The position numbers and the translations under genes are program-made. From the NCBI GenBank assembly GCA_029891385.1, contig CM057235.1, positions 12,413,501 to 12,477,500 of the forward strand: a stretch of DNA of 64,000 nt. The letters are read 5' to 3'. The notes under the pieces were generated by a model. It did no database searches. It saw only the letters and a list, made by a program, of their open reading frames with translations, and had not been told where the DNA came from. Source of the stretch: Erythroxylum novogranatense. Taxonomy: Eukaryota > Streptophyta > Magnoliopsida > Malpighiales > Erythroxylaceae. This document shows positions 23,121 through 35,632 of the stretch, piece by piece; within the stretch, counting starts at the first letter, position 1; the number at the start of each line of letters is the position of its first letter.

Positions 23121-24233
23121 TGTAAATGATCTAGAAAGGGGATTGAATAGATCTTTAAAGTTTTTTGAAAAATTCTACAATAAAATCATGGAATTAATAC
23201 ACACAAAACAGTTTAATCAAATTAAATTAAGAGTATAGAGAAGAAAGGAAAACGTTGTTTTTATAAAGGTTAGGTGCTAAGACCTACGTCCTCTACCTAA
23301 GCTCCCACTTAGGATTTGGCAAATCACTTTACTACACACTTTTTAGTTCACTGTGAACTCTTCAATACACCACTTGATTTCCGACTCAAGCTAACCTTAC
23401 AACCACTTGATTTCCGGCTCAAGCTAACCTCACACTCCGATTTGATTTCTGGCACAAATCCTACCTCACTAGTGATTCTCCTCTAATCACTAAGATTACA
23501 ATAAAAATGAGGTAAAGATGAAAGATCAATGCTCAATATAGATTTGAAATAAACTAAGAGCAATATAAAGCAAAGTTGGAATAATAGTGAAGTTCTTTGG
23601 CTTTCTAGACTTCTCTCTCGATCCCTTGATGTTTTTTTTTGCTATTTATTTGTAGATTTGAGATAAATATAGTCGTTGTTGATCTCCTAGCTGTTTCTTG
23701 ATTATTTCCTTGCCATTTGTGATTGATTGACTTCGTCAGAATCAGTTTGTTGTACTCGTAAGTCAACTTGTCGTGGTGTGTAAGTTGACTTGTAATAACA
23801 ATTTTATCTCCGCTCTTCTATAAGTCGACTTATGCAGTGCAAGTCGACTTGTAACCTTCGATAAGTCGACTTATAGTCTATTAGTCGACTTGTGTTGTTC
23901 TCAACTTGACAGATCTTGATGTATTAGTCGACTTATGATTTACTAGTCGACTTATGTTGTTCAGATCTTGATATATAAGTTGACTTATGATTGTACTAGT
24001 CGACTTATATTGGCTTCAACGGTAATATCCAATCAAATCTTCTATAATCTTCATTATTAATGTCTCTAACAAGATGAAGATTATTTCCTTCTTGATTTGA
24101 CCTTGATTTATGTCTTGCCAATTCAAGATTGATGAGTCTTGATTACCTGAAATAATTCCTTAACTAATTCTAGATATTTTATTATTATCAAAACATAAAG
24201 GAATTTAATTTGTCAACTACCATTGGTCCAACA
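23121..24233 (-). mobile_element. 5' LTR of the SIRE-like element
   Basis: Same order as the 3' LTR, with two instead of three 33-bp units and a matching AAGTCGACTT array at 23758-24010. The primer site lies 2 bases from its left end. Confidence 0.9.
23758..24010. repeat. AAGTCGACTT palindrome array, right LTR
   Basis: Counterpart of 20488-20745 in the 5' LTR, with the same order of copies. Differences from the left array include TC-to-TT changes inside the palindrome (AAGTTGACTT), as expected for deamination of methylated CpG. Confidence 0.88.
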
Positions 24234-25189
24234 TAGAATGATGATTTGATTAAGCGACTAATTTGGGATATGTTTGAAGTGATAATTGGGGTTATAACTT
24301 AATGGATGATATCAAAGTACCAAAACCATGAGTATAATGTGAATGAAGATATTCATATGATTGTAGTTATGATTCAAAGGAGTTGTGTAATATGTATTAA
24401 GTGATTAAATGTGAATGAGAATTGGGTATTATGAATGACGAAAAATTGAGTTATGATATTAGAATAACTAAGTGTCTTGAGTTGTAAGCTTAGGAATAAG
24501 CTAGTCATATATAAAGATTGAATGGAGAACATAGAATGATCATGTGAAAATGAAGTATAAATCTAAGTTCAATTATACATATATGAATTATGAAAAGAGA
24601 ATGAGCTTAAGATATGAATTTAGATAATATACCGGGGATTGTCTATAACATCTCATCACTGATGGGAAGGGTAAAATAGTAATTTGGAATGAGTTATGAG
24701 TGTGTAAACTTATCTCGGAATGATCATGCATAATATGGCCTCCATATATACATGAATAGAAATTTTTGCACATGCACACGATTGTACATGCATTCATGAC
24801 ATTTTTCGGCATATGTGTCTATAAATGTGTTTATTGTGAAAATATGATTTTGTGCTTGAAAAAAGAATTGGTGTAGATTTTTGTGTGTTTTACATTTTTG
24901 GGGAATTTTAAAATTTTTTCTGGAAAATTTAGGGGAAACTTTCTGAACTAAAAAAATTGCCATATGATGGATGGACTGGTTGGATTTTCGGTATTGAAAA
25001 TGACTGTCCAATGGCATTGGAAAATTAGATACATGATTTTAGGATTTCTTACTTTGAGCCATTGGAATTTTAGGGAGAAATTGGACTGAAAATTGGAAGT
25101 AGATTAAGTGGAAAAAAATTTGAGAGGGTGACATGTGGCAAGTGACATGTGTCACTTGCCTATCATGCCACCATAATATATACATGTAA

Positions 25190-25197
25190 TATAAAAG
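25190..25197 (+). promoter_or_regulatory. Candidate TATA box of LTR B
   Basis: TATAAAAG lies about 550 bp into the LTR, after the CACTTGCC segment and before a pyrimidine-rich stretch. That position would suit the U3 promoter of the retrotransposon. It is a motif match only. Confidence 0.45.
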
Positions 25198-25701
25198 TCT
25201 TATTTCTTAAGTCATTCAAGTCATTCACGATGCTTCCATTCTCCTTTAGAAATTGCTCTCATACGTAGCTTCTCCTCTCCTCTTCTTCGTTGGTTCTCCA
25301 TCCACCATATAAAAAGTTCTTCTTTGTTACTTGCTTGCTCCTCCTTTATTCACACACAAATCCAAGCTTAAGCTTTCTACCTCCCTTAAAATGAGGATTG
25401 TCGTGGGTGTGAGTGGAAGGTAAAGAATTGGGGAAAAGTTTGGAGAGTTGAAGATTTGAAGCTTGTTAGGTAAGATTTATGTCTTATGTTCTTAAATTGG
25501 TAGCTAGATGCTTTTATTGTGATGTCTTGTGCATTAATTTCATGAACTTGTGTTTAGTGTATATGGGTAGGTTATTGTATTTGTTGATTTAAGATTGATT
25601 GAAGATGAATGATATAGCATGTGTAGTATGTGAATTAAGTGTTTAAGATTAAGTTTGATGATGTTAGACGAGTGTTTAGTAAAGAAAGAAAATTGTGTGT
25701 G

Positions 25702-27305
25702 TGATTGAGCCCAAGTTTATCTTATTAATTGGCTACACTTTTACTATTCTTAATGTATTTTTTGACTCCTAATTTGTGATTTTTGTGCCATAATTAGTCC
25801 CTTGCAGTGAGCTTACATTTTATACAATTTGATAGTAAAAATGTCACAAATTGACATTAATTTTATCATAATCTTTCCAAGGACAATTGATACTGCAAAT
25901 TATTGTTTGATATTGTAGGGGACAAAGAGAGTCAAAAATTTGAGAAGAAGTCTACATGCCATGACGTAATGCATGCAGCACGCCGCGGCGAGAATCCAAG
26001 AAGTGCACGTCGCGGCGTCTATAAAGCAGCACGCCGTGACAAGGATCAAGAGGAGCACGCCGTGACGCCAATCAATTAACACGCCGCGGCGAGCTACTCA
26101 GGAAGACACACCGCGACGTCTAAAAATCATCTCGCCGCAGCGAGCAGACAAATATCCGGACTTCATTTGGAAAGATCTCTCATTGTACCAACCTGACCCG
26201 CATCCATCGTTTAAAAACCTTGTTATTTTTAGGTCAAAAGGGACGGATATCTTTCGGAGACGCTTTGGAGGCAGCAGAGACGATTATCTCTTTTAACATC
26301 ATTTTCCATTTTTTCTCACTTTCAACCACCACCATCATCGCTACACCACTGCCATCTACTGCAACCATGGGACACGTCCAATCTTCAACAGTCGTGAGAG
26401 AGTCCGGAGTCATACGTAGCTAAACCACATTTCCTCTTGAAGATGTAGCATCGGCTTGAATTCACCGGTTCTAAAAGGGAGTTAATCTTACATCGTCAAG
26501 TTTAATTACAGTGTTGTAAATTCCTGAGTTAGGGTTTACTTCTTATAGTTAGATTAGCTTGGTTATAGTTTAATCAAGTGTTGAATGATGTCTTGTGTTA
26601 TGGATTGGTTAATGTAGAACTTCGATGCTCAATATATGAAGTCTCATATATGTCTTTTGGTGATTGTATTATCCCTCTTTATCTGCCTAGTTGTGTTTGA
26701 TATTGAGATTGTGCTTGAACCATTTGACGAATTGCATTAACTTGCCCATTTCACACACTAAGATGCATTTACAAGGTTTTAGTTAACGAAGTTCATTGAT
26801 TAAAATCTTAGACTTAAAGAATCCCTCAAGGTTCTAAGGCTTAAGAGCACTTAATGGGATCTTGAGAAATGGAGTTCATTGATCAAGATCCTGGACTTGA
26901 GGAGAAGTCTTTAAGGTTTTTATTTGAAAACTTGGTGAATTTCGCTTCCCGAAAATTGTTTTGAACCATGATAGCCTAAGCTCATTTTCAAGAGGATTTA
27001 TTATCATTTGCTTATTACTCAAATTTTCAATTTCATTTTCTTCTTAAAAATCCAAAAATATACTTTTTATACTTTGTCCTTCAATTTAGTTAAATTTTCT
27101 CAGTTCTTTTTAATGACCAAAACCCCCCAATTTATCAACTTTGATTGCAATTTTTGACAATTAGGCTAGCTTAGACCTTTTTCACTTGGTTACAATTAAG
27201 TGAGACGACCCGAGGTTGCATCCTGTATTGCAATCCTTGAAATTTTTATTTTTGACTCTATTTCCAAGGGATTTATCTTTAGATCGATACGAAGAGCCGC
27301 GATCA
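25702..27305 (+). mobile_element. 5' LTR of the Athila-like element
   Basis: Begins TGATTGAGCCCAAGT and ends CGCGATCA. It contains a GC-rich array of CGCCGCGGCG-type palindromes (25975-26150). It is very similar to 36870-38463, with scattered transitions and a few small indels. Confidence 0.92.
25975..26150. repeat. CGCCGCGGCG palindrome array, 5' LTR
   Basis: Seven or so units of about 25-30 bp, each with a form of GCACGCCGCGGCGAG (core CGCCGCGGCG is a perfect palindrome). Several copies show CG-to-TG or CA changes. The matching array in the 3' LTR is at 37120-37305. Confidence 0.87.
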
Positions 27306-27308
27306 AAA

Positions 27309-27326
27309 TGGCGCCATTGCCGGGGA
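27309..27326 (+). promoter_or_regulatory. Primer-binding site, tRNA-Asp type
   Basis: TGGCGCCATTGCCGGGGA lies 3 bases after the 5' LTR. It differs at one base from the TGGCGCCGTTGCCGGGGA used by Athila-type elements, which is complementary to the 3' end of tRNA-Asp. Confidence 0.85.
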
Positions 27327-27640
27327 ACCAAGAAATTGGTTTACAATAGGATAGCCATTGCCTCATTTCAATTGTCGTTGATAATCGAAATCTTTGTTTT
27401 TGCAGTGCATTTAGGATAGTTTAATTTTCATACTTGTTCATAGTATAGGTTTTGATTTTCCATTGCACAAGCATACTTCATACTTTAATCTTTCTCTTAC
27501 TTAGCAAATTTTTCACACATACACACTCATACATACATCCATACACTCATACACTCGCATTCATCACATTTCACTTTTATTTGACTTTGTGTGATTGTGA
27601 GAAAATTTTGTTACTGCATCTTTTATTTGTGCATTGACTT

Positions 27641-29433
27641 TTGCGCATGCCCAGGAGAGGTAGACTTGTTCAATTCCAACCTGAAGTTGAGAGACACTTG
27701 CAGAGACTTAGGAAAGAGAGGAAAGAACAAGAGAGGAGTAGATTAGTTGAGCGAGAAAGAGAAAATATGGCTGAAAATCCCAATTTTTTCCCAAATCCTG
27801 ACTTTCCTGCACACCAACCTAGAAATGGAACTAATGGAGGAAATGGTGAGCATGAGAGAGTAGGAGAAAAAAATGAGAATCAGAGACGTAGGAATATTAG
27901 GGAAGCAACAACTTCTGATGTGCATTATGATCCATTTACTACTGCTTGCCCTAATTTTGATGTTAATTTTGAAGTTAAAGGTTTGTTGATTAATTCCCTT
28001 CCTAAATTTCATGGCTTGGCAGGAGAAGATCCGTACATGCACCTACAGTCTTTGATGATGATTTGTCAGAGTATGAAGCCAGTAGGAGCAACATTGGACC
28101 AAGTGCTATGGAAGATATTTCATTTTTCCTTGGAAGGGAAGGCACAGGAGTGGTACATGAATCTCCCAAGGCATGTGGCTAATGCTTATCATAGCTGGAC
28201 CAATTTGAGGAAGGCCTTTTTGGAGAAGTATTTTCCAGCTTCCAGGACATCATCAATGAGGAAGGAAATTTATTCAGCCCGCCAATAGTATGATGAGTCA
28301 CTGTATGACTACTAGAACTGCTTCCAAGACCTATTATGTAGATACCCCCATCACCAAATTCCCGATGAGCAATTGGTGCAATATTTCTATGATGGGTTGA
28401 AGAGTCAAGAGAAAGGTATGCCAGATGCTGCATCTGGAGGATCTTTGATTGATCTCACAGCACAGGAAGCATGAGACTTGATCAAAAAGATGGCCTTAAA
28501 CCATCAACAGTACAGTGTGAGAGATTCCAGAGGAGTGCATGAATTGGGAGCTTTAATAGCTCAAGCCAAGAGAATGGAAAGTCTGGAAACAAAGGTAGAT
28601 TTACTGGAGAACAGGATAACATCATAGTTATTTTGTATTACTGCCGAATTGAAGAACTTCAACATGCATCGCCCATCATCTTCAATGGACCTTACTACAC
28701 CCAGTTGTGATACTTGTGGGTCGGTGATGCACATATCAAGTGTATGCCCTGGAAGATATGAAGAGGTGTCAGCAGTGTATCCAGGGAAAACAAAGCAGAA
28801 GTGGGATCCATACTCCAACACATACAATGAGGGATGGAAGTCTAATCCAAAATTTGGTTGGAAGAATGAAGAAAACAGGGCCCCAAACAGATTTCCACAA
28901 GGGGGAGGAGCTGGTACTTCCACTAGCCAGTTCCCCAATCAACAACAAGCCCTAATGGTCCCACAAAAGGAAGACACCAACCAATTGCTTCATAGCATGA
29001 TGACTCTGATGAAGGAAGAGAGGGATTCAAATGCTAACCAGTTTAATGCCATTGCTTCTCTTATTCAACAGGATTCCTCAAATATTGCTGCTAGGTTCAA
29101 TGCTTTGGATTAAAGAATGGAACAATGGGAGACCAAGGCAGAGAACATTAATTCATATATCACTCAGTTGTCCAACAACATGAGTGAGAATCAAGCAAGA
29201 AGCAGTGGGACAATCCCTTCTAACACTATGATGAATCCCAAGAGCCTCAATGCAATTACCCTCCGGAGTGGGAAACAAGTGAGGTTTAATCCTCAAGAAA
29301 ATGAAAAGGCATTTGATGAGGAGATTGAGAGTGAAGAAGTGCATCTACCCAAGGAAAAGATAAAGAAATCTGAAAGTGTGAGGGAAGAAGCACTATTGAA
29401 AGAAAAGAAGCCTGTGTTGAAAAATAAAGGAGC
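27641..29433 (+). pseudogene. gag: Athila-type gag, frame kept but with five stops
   Basis: One frame runs from the ATG at 27641 to the inserted LTR without a frameshift. Motifs are FEVKGLLINSLPKFHGLAGE, DPYMHLQSLMMICQSM, WYMNLPRHVANAYHSW and AFLEKYFPASRTSSMRKEI (retrotransposon gag core), then RYPHHQIPDEQLVQYFYDGL and LDLTAQEA-like sequence, a Cys-rich segment CDTCGSVMHISSVCP and NAITLRSGKQV, typical of the Athila gag end. Nonsense codons fall at 28286, about 28313, about 28472, about 28625 and 29111. Each fits a C-to-T or G-to-A transition. Gag would form the particle; here it cannot be full length. Confidence 0.88.
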
Positions 29434-32400
29434 TGTTGCAACCCGATCCGGAGACCGGATCCCAACCGGAAAACGAAAAGCGAAGGAAACGAAAGCAAAT
29501 GGAAATAGAAATTTCGTATCGAAACTTTGAATCGGAAAACAAAGCATTCGATAAAGCGAAACAAAAAACGAAGCGGAATCGAATCACAAAATACGAAAAC
29601 AGAATAAAGCGAAAACGGAAGTAAATCGAATAATCGAAACGGAAAGGTATCGCATCAAAACAAATCGAATATACGAAAGCGGAACAAACACTTAACAAAG
29701 CGGATCCAACATCCAAAAACAAAGAACAGAGAACCACAATCACGTTGGAAACCTAGACTAAACCGATCCGAAATACGGTATAATTTTTTTTTCTTCTTTT
29801 TCATTCTTTTTTATACCAATCACATCCATATAATTTCCCATAGGAAATTCATTCTTAAATCCAAAACTCAACAATCATACAAAGCATATAAATCATCATT
29901 TTAATCAATTATTATTATTTTTTTCCAAATTTGGGCAACATAACGGCTGCACTTGAACAAACCCAAACCTGCAAAGTGTTTTAAAACATACTTTTAAAAT
30001 TCCCAATCAAACATACAAACATCAAAATCCACCGGACCCTCCGTCCGGGATTTCAGCATACACAAACGCAAACCTATATCTAGTACTTTACATATCGGAA
30101 TCTTCCATCTCAAATCCACAATCTTCAGAATTACATAACATCACACTCTTTTATAAATACAATTTTATAATTCATCACATCCATAGCCAAATTAACAATC
30201 ATATCTTAATTCCATAAACAATCTCATAAGTCAAAATCCATAAGCTTAACCAATTACAATCATGTGCAAATCATAACTCAAATCCCGAATTCATATCCTT
30301 CATGCCCAATTACATACATAATCATATACACACATGGCAATTCAAGCCATATACAGAATTAATATCAAAACCCAATCTACATAAAAATCCAAACGATACA
30401 AAATCGGACCAAACGTCTTGACATTCTTTCATCTGATCTCCTACTCAAAACCTGGAGATGGGGATGAAAGGGGGGTGAGCTCAATGGCTCAGTGGATAAC
30501 ACATTTATAAATTAAAAAATAAGCAAAAATCATTTCTTAAAATTTCTCAATTTTCCAAACAATCATAACCAAGTTCAAGACATTTCACAATTAAAAAGTC
30601 CATTTGCTTCACAAAAATTTCTTGGTTGAAACTTCAATTTCTCATTTCTCAAACTTCACAAATCACTAGAAATTTCGAAACATGAATGCATCACATAAAA
30701 ATGTAGCGCACAGAAACAAATCAAAAACACATAACATATCAAAATGGTTTGGTTCGGTCCTAAACAAAACGTACTACACATTCCCGCATAGCGGTCCTGT
30801 GCAGTTGTGAATAGAGGGGAGTCCGAAATCGGAGCTCCATGCCACTAGCGGGCAGTTGGGAGAAGGCTATAAACAAATAGAGACAGTGCACTTACTCACA
30901 GAAGGGACCTAACCGAACCCATTTAACACATAATTCAAAACTGAAAATTTCGGATTGCCCAAAGGCACAAATCAAAAACTTGATTTTTATGCGTGTCATA
31001 CTAAATACATTCACAGTTCCACATAATTCATACAATTCAATCAATTCAATCAATCAAGTTAAGCAATTCCATAAATTCAACAATTTGGATAATTTATCAA
31101 TGCACTCATAACATATGAATTTTCAGAAATTTCTATCGATTTATTGAATAATTTAAAACAATGAATTTAAACTTGTAATAATTTTTAAAAATCATTCGGA
31201 AACGAATAAAATACGAAAATCTTTTCTTTCACTTTCTTGAATTTTTGAAAATTCATATATGGCTTACAAATCAAAATATAAATATGCTACCCACCTCGAA
31301 TCAATGCCAGAAACTTGTTCCAAGCTCCAATTTGACCATTTCTTCTTTCTTCCTTCCAATTGAAATTGTCCTAAACCAATTTAACCAAATTCAACATCAT
31401 AAATCACTTAATCCTTAAAATTGAACTTAGAAAATACTTATTCCACATATAATCGAGCTATCTAAATCATCAATTTTGAAAATCCCCAAATTCCAAAATT
31501 GACCTAAATCGATTAACTTAAATTCAATATCATAAAAATCATAATTACTTAAATTGAGCTTAGGAAACATCAATTCCTCACATATTCAAGCTATTTAAAT
31601 GACCAATTTTCAAAATCCACAATTTCCAAAATTGGCCTAAACCAATTTATCCAAATTCAATATCCTAAATTACAATTTCTTCCAAATTAATTTCATAGTT
31701 CACCAATCCATCATTTTTCAAGCTTTCTAAAGCAAGAATTTCTAAAATATCCAATTCTCAAAATTTACCTAAACCCTAACTCACATCAATCCAAAATTAA
31801 ATCAATTTATCATAAAATCTCCCAAAATAAATAATGGAATTAACAAACCCATACCCTTTTCCATATTTCTAAACCAATAATTCACTAAAAACTCAAAACT
31901 TAAAAATTTCTCTTACCTCATTTCTCCACCAAATTCGAATTTTCTTGGTTCCTTAGGAAGCTCTCATGCTCTTCCATCTTTTTCTCTCTTGGAACAACCT
32001 CAAAATCTTGCTCTAAGACTTATAAAAATAAAAAATTTCCTTACTTTTTCTCTTCTCCATCGCCATCACCGACTCTCTCCCATTCTCTTTTTATTTTTCA
32101 CTCTTTCCTTTGTTCAAACTCGACTCTCCTATAAATAAAAACGACAGCCCCTTTGTGTTTTTAAATCCATGTCATTAAATGATAGATAAAAGACCAAAAT
32201 GCCCTTAACATTTACTTTTAGTCATGCTTACTTGCAGATTTGATTCGCACTATCAATTTGAAGGAATTTGTCAGAACTTCCCTCTACAGAAATGTTCCTC
32301 TAAGTCTTAATTTCATAATGCCACAAAAATCATCCAATTCGGAGCACTACATCAAAAGTTATGCTCAAAACATTTCAGGTATATTCATAATCTAACACAT

Positions 32401-32840
32401 TTTTCAGCACGTTATTTTCATCAAGAAATTGACATTCTTAATCACAAAATTGAAACTCGATGTCTTTATAACAATTGTAGCCTTATGTCTCTAATTTAAT
32501 TCAAAATAAGAATCACCTCATTTCGATTACCAGATCAAAAGTTATGCCCAAAATACTTTCAGATGTTCTTAATCCAAAACTGTACACTAATCTGAACTTC
32601 AATTCAGAAATTGAAAGTCTCAGGGGTAAAATTGAAATTTACTTTCTTCATATGACTTGTAGCCCCATGTATTAATTTTATTTTTCCTTAAGAATCACTT
32701 CAATCGGATCTCTACAGATCCCAAATTTCTCAAAATACCAAACCATGTTCAGAAAATTAGTCCACTCATTTTGATTAAATTAATCATCCTTAATTTAATA
32801 TAAAAAATTCACAAATTTTTCATAAAAATGAAATTAATTG

Positions 32841-32898
32841 TCTTAGGAATCCAACGCTTCAAAAACCAAGTCAATCAGATATCGGACAGAAAAGATAT
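32841..32898 (-). repeat. Conserved LTR block P, copy 3
   Basis: On the minus strand it reads CTGTCCGATATCTGATTGAC, then TTGGTTTTTGAAGCGTTGG and ATTCC. It is more diverged than copies 1 and 2 and again lies next to the GC array. Confidence 0.72.
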
Positions 32899-33019
32899 GA
32901 GCGAAAGATTGAAGAGGGGTCATATTTCCTATAATCTGGAAATAATAATTAAATAATCCGAAAATAATAATTATATAATTAAAAAAATTAAAATTAAAAT
33001 TAAATTTTTTTTTCATACA

Positions 33020-33057
33020 TCTCCTCGCTAGGGCGACGTATCTCCCTAGCGAGAGAG
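33020..33057 (-). repeat. Short GC array in the solo LTR
   Basis: Reduced version of the GC island of this family: CTCGCTAGGGCGACG and TCTCCCTAGCGAGAG, so CGTCGCCCTAGCGA is present in reverse orientation. An (AT)n tract follows at 33087-33106. Confidence 0.75.
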
Positions 33058-34101
33058 CTTCCGAAATCCCCTTTTTTCTTTTTCAAATATATATATATAT
33101 ATATAATTATATACACAATTACTTATATATATATTCGAATTTTTCAAAAATCGTAGCTCTTGATTCTAAATTCCAAATTTAACAAATTTGATCTCTATGG
33201 AAAGCTTGAAGGAAGCTCTACAACTTCCATGAAAAACTCCACAACCAATTTTGTCTCTAAAGAGGTCAAGTTTCTCATCAAATATTTTTGTCCAAATTAA
33301 TATGCCCTAACCCATAACTCAACTTTGAAAAATTCTATCTTTCAACTCCAAAATCCAGTCATGTCATATTTTATATCAATGCGAAGATCAGAAAATCACC
33401 TACAACTTTCATGAAGGACATAAAAATCAATTTGACCTCTAAGGAAGTCAATTTGTCAGTCAAAAGTTCTGTCCTCGATTAATCATGCTAAAATTATAAC
33501 AGAAACTTGTAAAAATCATAACTTATTATTCCTTGATCAAAAAATTCCATACTTTATATAAAAATAAAGATCAAAACATTATCTAATTCTTTCATGAAGA
33601 ACTCATAAATAAATTCAACCACTAACTAGGTCAATTTCTCAGTCAAAGGTTTAGCCATAACATAAGTCAACCGATAACACACCTAAACTTTGACCGATCA
33701 TAACTTTCACTTCCGATATCGAACAATTGCAAACTTTATGGCTACAGAAAACTCTCAACATAAACTACAAGTTTTATGTAGAACATTTTCTCAAATTTTG
33801 ACTAAATCAAAAGTCAATTCTCAATTGTCAAAAAGTCAAACTTTCTAAATTCTTCAAATTGTCACACTTTTTCTTTTTAATTTTTGCTATTTAACTTCAT
33901 TTCAATCAACTCATCCACTTTAATTTCATAAACCATACCAATCTACTCAAAACCTGAAGGTATCAAAATCAAAATCATTCTTTTCTTATGAATTTTCTCA
34001 AAGCATAATTACTTTCATTTCACAATACATATATAAAATCACTCATTTACTTTCACTTCATATTTCTAAATTTTACTCAAAAATCGGGGTCCAACAGGAG
34101 C

Positions 34102-34984
34102 TACTTCAGAGAGTTACAAGGATCAAGCTAAATATGGAGAGTCAAGCAAGCAAGCCGGCAAAGGTAAGAAGGTAATTCTTCAAGACCTTCCTTTTCCAAA
34201 TTCATATTTGATGAGCAAGCGTATGAATGAAATAAAGCATGAAAAAGAAATCATTGATTTGTTTGGAAAAGTAGAAGTAAATGTTCCCTTGCTTGATTTA
34301 GTGAAAAGAGTTCCGGCCTATGTTAAATATTTGAAGGACTTGTGCACTAATAAGAGAAAGTTTAGGCCAAATGAGAGAGTCCAAGTGAGCTCCAATGTGT
34401 CAGCCTTGTTCAAACCGCAAATACCTATGAAATGTCAAGACCCTGGATCTTTCACCATTCCATGCATCATAGGGAAAGTAATTATAGGAAGAGCTTTGTT
34501 AGATTTGGGGGCGGCGATTAATGTGATGCCTAAATTTGTCTATCAGTACTTAGGAGTGAAAAGTTTGAAACCTACATTTGTTGTCCTACAGTTAGCTGAT
34601 AGATCATTTAGGCATCCAGTGGGTATAATTGAAGACATCTTTGTCCAGGTAAAGGGTTTAGTATTTCCTACTGATTTTTATGTGCTTGATATGTCTTTTG
34701 AAGTTGTGCAGGATACTTCTTTGATTCTCGAGCGACCCTTTTTGCGGACAGCAAGCACCATGATCAACATGAAGGAAGGTAAGATCACCATGGAGGTAGG
34801 TGATCAACAGGTAAGCTTCAATATGTATGAGGCAATGAAAAACCCCCATGAGGACTATTCACTTCTAGGAGTTAATATGCTTGATATGGTTGTTGAAGAT
34901 GCATGCGCTGATTTTGAACAATCAATGGACCCTTTGATTGACAATTCTTTGGAGAACATTTTTGCTTCCGACATTTCAGGTTAA
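34102..34984 (+). pseudogene. pro: Athila-type aspartic protease
   Basis: Continues the gag frame exactly after the inserted solo LTR (the GGAGC copy at 34097-34101 supplies the joining codons). The open part runs from a TTG at 34208. Motifs are QDLPFPNSYL, VPAYVKYLKDLCTNKR, IPCIIGKVIIGRALLDLG with the protease motif LLDLGAAINVMP, LADRSFRHPVGI and LILERPFLRTAS. The D-L-G-A form is normal for Athila. The frame ends at TAA 34982-34984 where RT would be expected, and no RT follows. Confidence 0.88.
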
Positions 34985-35314
34985 TCCTTGAGTGTGGATG
35001 TTAGCATGGACCTGGAAATTAGTTGAATCATCTCATCAAGGTATGGAAACAAGCCAGACATCCACAAGAGACAAACAAACCCACCTTAAGCACCGGGTAG
35101 TTTCTTTCCTTTCACTTATCATATATTTGTGCATATTGATTGAAAATTGGAGTGACACTATTGTGCATGAATATGTTGACTAAGTGTGGGAGAGAAACTT
35201 AATCAGTAGAGTTAGTTCTAGTTCAGCAGGATTTTAGTTCAGTTATTTTTAATAATTTCTCTCTCTTTTGGAACCCTTGATCTTAGTGAATGCATGATAC
35301 ATGTTGCTTGGTAG

Positions 35315-35493
35315 AAGAAATTTTTGTGCATGAGTGGTCAGGAATAGTGAGCTTAAGATCCTTTTCATGTTTTCTTTCATTTTCTTTTTTCTTTTGTTCC
35401 TCGGTTTCTTAACACACTTTGTGCTGACCACCTTTTGCTACCATGATTAATACCATGTCACTATTCCTGACCACTCATGCACAAAAATTTCTT
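35315..35493. repeat. Perfect 36-bp inverted repeat (foldback)
   Basis: The left arm is 35315-35350 and the right arm 35458-35493. They are exact reverse complements over 36 bases, beginning AAGAAATTTTTGTGCATGAG on the left. The loop is 107 bp. Flanks show no clear target duplication, so a MITE is possible but not shown. Confidence 0.9.
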
Positions 35494-35632
35494 ACTTTTG
35501 TTCCTATTTTCATACTTTTGTTCTGCTCCATATTGACATTTTTGATGTGTGTGTTATCCAATCTTGCATGATGTTACACATTTTAGACTTGGTGCAACTT
35601 AATTTTTCTGCCTTTCAGTTGTTTCTCGTCGT

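Larger units (their letters stand above)
19826..24233 (-). mobile_element. Non-autonomous SIRE/Maximus-like copia element, pol deleted
   Basis: Two LTRs of 1138 bp (left) and 1113 bp (right) enclose 2.2 kb. The termini are TGTAAACGATC and TTGGTCCAACA, with perfect target duplication TAGAA (19821-19825 and 24234-24238). The minus strand carries a decayed SIRE-type gag, then the first residues of protease, and then directly the polypurine tract: integrase, RT and RNase H are absent. It is inserted in solo LTR A. Confidence 0.9.
29434..34096 (-). mobile_element. Solo LTR of the 4.3 kb LTR family
   Basis: Starts TGTTGCAACCCGATCCGG, ends ATCGGGGTCCAACA, and has a perfect duplication GGAGC (29429-29433 and 34097-34101). 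It aligns with the LTRs at 6980-11258 and 11908-16176 over its length but is more diverged and 4663 bp long, with extra modules. No primer site or polypurine tract remains, so it arose by LTR-LTR recombination. It interrupts the Athila-like gag-protease frame without net frame change. Confidence 0.92.

Noticed and set aside
28561..28938. 125-codon minus-strand frame
   Set aside because: Antisense shadow of the Athila-type gag, whose own motifs are on the plus strand.
33087..33106. AT microsatellite as a replication origin or matrix attachment site
   Set aside because: Short simple repeat; nothing beyond base composition supports a function.
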